DNA from: an uncultured Mycoplasmatota bacterium
GTDB taxonomy: Bacteria; Bacillota_I; Bacilli_A; RF39; UBA660
NCBI GenBank assembly: GCA_900547995.1
Contig: URIY01000027.1
Span: forward strand, 1 to 23,905
Length of the DNA: 23,905 nt
Reading direction: 5' to 3'
Under the pieces are notes generated by a model, which did not search any database, was not told the DNA's origin, and saw only the letters and a program-made list of their open reading frames with translations. Made by a program: the position numbers and the translations under genes. Below, in pieces: positions 22,911 through 23,905 of the stretch (its first letter is position 1; each line of letters begins with the position of its first letter).

Positions 22911-23588
22911 TTACCTCACTATAAGATTAAATATATAACTTGCACATAAAAGACCAGCAACTGATGGTACAAAGGCACTAGAAGCAACAGTAGTAGAATC
23001 TATCTTTGGCGTTTGTTCTTTACTATATACAACAGGAATTTTTCCATAAATATGTTCATCTTTTAACATTTTTCTAAGTTTTTTGGCTATAGGGTCATAA
23101 CTTGTTTTATCAAGGGTTGTGATTTCTAAATATTCAGGATGTAACTTCTTACCAGTCCCCATTGATGATATAAATGGTATGTTTTTTTGTAAACAACTTT
23201 TTATTACTTCTTTTTTGGTTGTAATAGTATCACACGCATCAATTAAATAATCAACTTTTTTATCAAATAAAATATTTATATTATCAATTGTAATAAAATC
23301 AGTTATTTTTTCAACAATAATTTCTGGATTAATACATTTAATTCTTTTTTCCCATTCATCTACCTTTTTATGCCCAATATTTTCATGATTAGAAATAATT
23401 TGTCTATTCAAATTAGTTATATCAATATTATCACTATCAACAATAATTAGTTTACCTATACCAGATCTAGCAAGACTCTCTACAGCGTATCCACCTACAC
23501 CACCTAATCCAAGTATTAAAACCGTCGTTTTTTTTACTTGTTCAATTTTGTCACCAATTAATAATTCAAGTCGCTTTAACTGTTCCAT
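22911..23588 (-). CDS. tcdA: tRNA threonylcarbamoyladenosine dehydratase TcdA
   Basis: TcdA is an E1-like (ThiF/MoeB) enzyme that uses ATP to cyclise t6A37 of tRNA to ct6A. The Rossmann nucleotide site is VLILGLGGVGGYAVESLARS, followed by DSDNIDITNLNRQI. DACDTITTKKEVI and the C-terminal SSAFVPSVAGLLCASYI are family features. The open frame extends upstream to a TTG at 23639. I prefer ATG 23588, giving 225 residues, because MEQLKRLELLIGDKIEQVKK aligns with the N-terminus of Bacillus YrvM/TcdA as I recall it. The extra upstream codons are also GC-rich and rare (CGA, GCG, CGG). No good ribosome site lies before either start; AAGGAAGG at about 23620-23627 is too far from 23588. First gene of the six-gene operon. 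Confidence 0.9.
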   Translation of the reverse strand: MEQLKRLELLIGDKIEQVKKTTVLILGLGGVGGYAVESLARSGIGKLIIVDSDNIDITNLNRQIISNHENIGHKKVDEWEKRIKCINPEIIVEKITDFITIDNINILFDKKVDYLIDACDTITTKKEVIKSCLQKNIPFISSMGTGKKLHPEYLEITTLDKTSYDPIAKKLRKMLKDEHIYGKIPVVYSKEQTPKIDSTTVASSAFVPSVAGLLCASYIFNLIVR

Positions 23589-23632
23589 AACACGCCGAGT
23601 AAACAACGCTCGACTTTCACCTTCCTTTTCAT
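23576..23632 (-). other. Possible leader peptide / structured leader upstream of tcdA
   Basis: A small frame (18 codons plus stop, MKRKVKVERCLLGVLWNS) starts at an ATG with no ribosome site and ends 13 bases inside tcdA. The same stretch is the most GC-rich DNA of the right end. It contains a 6-bp stem GTCGAG/CTCGGC (one G-U) around a 9-base loop, just before the tcdA start. It may be a regulatory leader or the real tcdA N-terminus in another frame. Confidence 0.3.
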
Positions 23633-23669
23633 TAATCAAAAATTAATCTAATTTCATACTTCAATATAT

Positions 23670-23697
23670 ATTGTATATACTCATAATTTTAAATCAA
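23670..23697 (-). promoter_or_regulatory. Probable promoter of the tcdA-recD2 operon
   Basis: On the minus strand TTGATT (23692-23697), 16 bases and TACAAT (23670-23675). The transcript would start near 23663, leaving about 75 bases before the tcdA ATG, enough for a leader structure. Confidence 0.5.
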
Positions 23698-23718
23698 TTA
23701 ACAATCATACCTATAATA

Positions 23719-23749
23719 TCAAAAAATAGGAATCTATTCAATTCCTATT
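23719..23749 (-). terminator. Terminator of the partial gene at the right edge
   Basis: AATAGGAAT (23725-23733) and ATTCCTATT (23741-23749) pair perfectly around a 7-base loop, with six T on the minus strand. It follows the stop at 23757 by a few bases and separates that gene from the tcdA promoter. Confidence 0.8.
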
Positions 23750-23756
23750 ATTGTTT

Positions 23757-23905
23757 TTATTTATCATAATCTAATGTTTCTAAATATTTAAGTACAATAT
23801 CATCAATAAAATAAAACTTATATTTTTTAAATAAATTATATATTTTTATAAAATTATCTTCATCTAAACTATTTAAATATTCACTATTATAATTATTTAA
23901 AATCA
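23757..23905 (-). CDS. C-terminal end of an unidentified gene (partial)
   Basis: A clean minus-strand frame enters from the right edge and ends at TAA 23757-23759. It gives 48 complete codons (ILNNYNSEYLNSLDEDNFIK, then IYNLFKKYKFYFIDDIVLKY, then LETLDYDK). It has no internal stops, normal codon use for this genome and a terminator directly after it, so it is very probably the end of a real gene. The visible part is helical, acidic/aromatic and without a recognisable domain, resembling a short C-terminal helical repeat. Confidence 0.6.
   Translation of the reverse strand, partial: ILNNYNSEYLNSLDEDNFIKIYNLFKKYKFYFIDDIVLKYLETLDYDK

Noticed and set aside
1..23905. Alternative genetic code (TGA as Trp)
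   Set aside because: Several intact genes end in TGA and use TGG for Trp; no conserved Trp position was seen as TGA in an intact gene.

Overview
The window is very AT-rich DNA (I would guess 25-30% GC by eye). It reads as a compact chromosome of an uncultured low-GC Bacillota/Bacilli-type bacterium. Shine-Dalgarno sites are strong (GGAGG), promoters are sigma-A-like and several have an extended -10 (TGnTATAAT). TGA is used as a stop (transposase, mtaB, rsmE) and Trp is TGG, so this is the standard bacterial code and not the Mycoplasma code. Core genes (mutL, recD2, rsmE, mtaB, tcdA, pgsA-like) are of Firmicutes type. The species cannot be fixed from this sequence.

Bases 1-2541 are a mobile-element graveyard. 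A fossil of an IS21-type istA transposase lies on the minus strand. It is followed by an apparently intact IS91-like HUH (Y2) transposase, a coupled 71-aa zinc-ribbon ORF, several hairpins that may be element ends or terminators, and a frameshifted remnant of an unidentified gene. Bases 2542-5629 hold a 1010-aa surface protein that joins a type IV pilin-like prepilin leader to a series of Ig/fibronectin-like modules and InlB-type (Listeria-Bacteroides) repeats. Behind it is a broken Rpn/PD-(D/E)XK nuclease gene.

Bases 6283-10100 carry, all on the minus strand, a 68-aa membrane protein and mutL, then a GT2 glycosyltransferase and a lipoprotein with their own promoter. Bases 10200-14932 are a self-contained unit of a TetR-type regulator and two half-transporters. 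Their motifs predict a heterodimeric ABC exporter with one degenerate and one catalytic ATP site. The unit starts at a perfect consensus promoter with a palindromic operator in its spacer and ends at a strong terminator.

A pgsA-like phospholipid synthase gene on the plus strand (15125-15646) converges with a HAD phosphatase gene. Their 3' ends overlap inside one bidirectional terminator. The HAD gene overlaps a second pilin-like gene, and upstream of that is a 51-aa gene with its own terminator.

Bases 17319-23697 appear to be one long minus-strand operon: tcdA, a 180-aa methyltransferase-like protein, rsmE, a 272-aa anchored acidic protein, mtaB and recD2. TcdA and MtaB both modify t6A37 of tRNA and RsmE modifies 16S rRNA, so this is an RNA-modification operon with a DNA helicase at its end. 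The window closes with the 3' end of another minus-strand gene and its terminator. No tRNA, rRNA or CRISPR array was seen.
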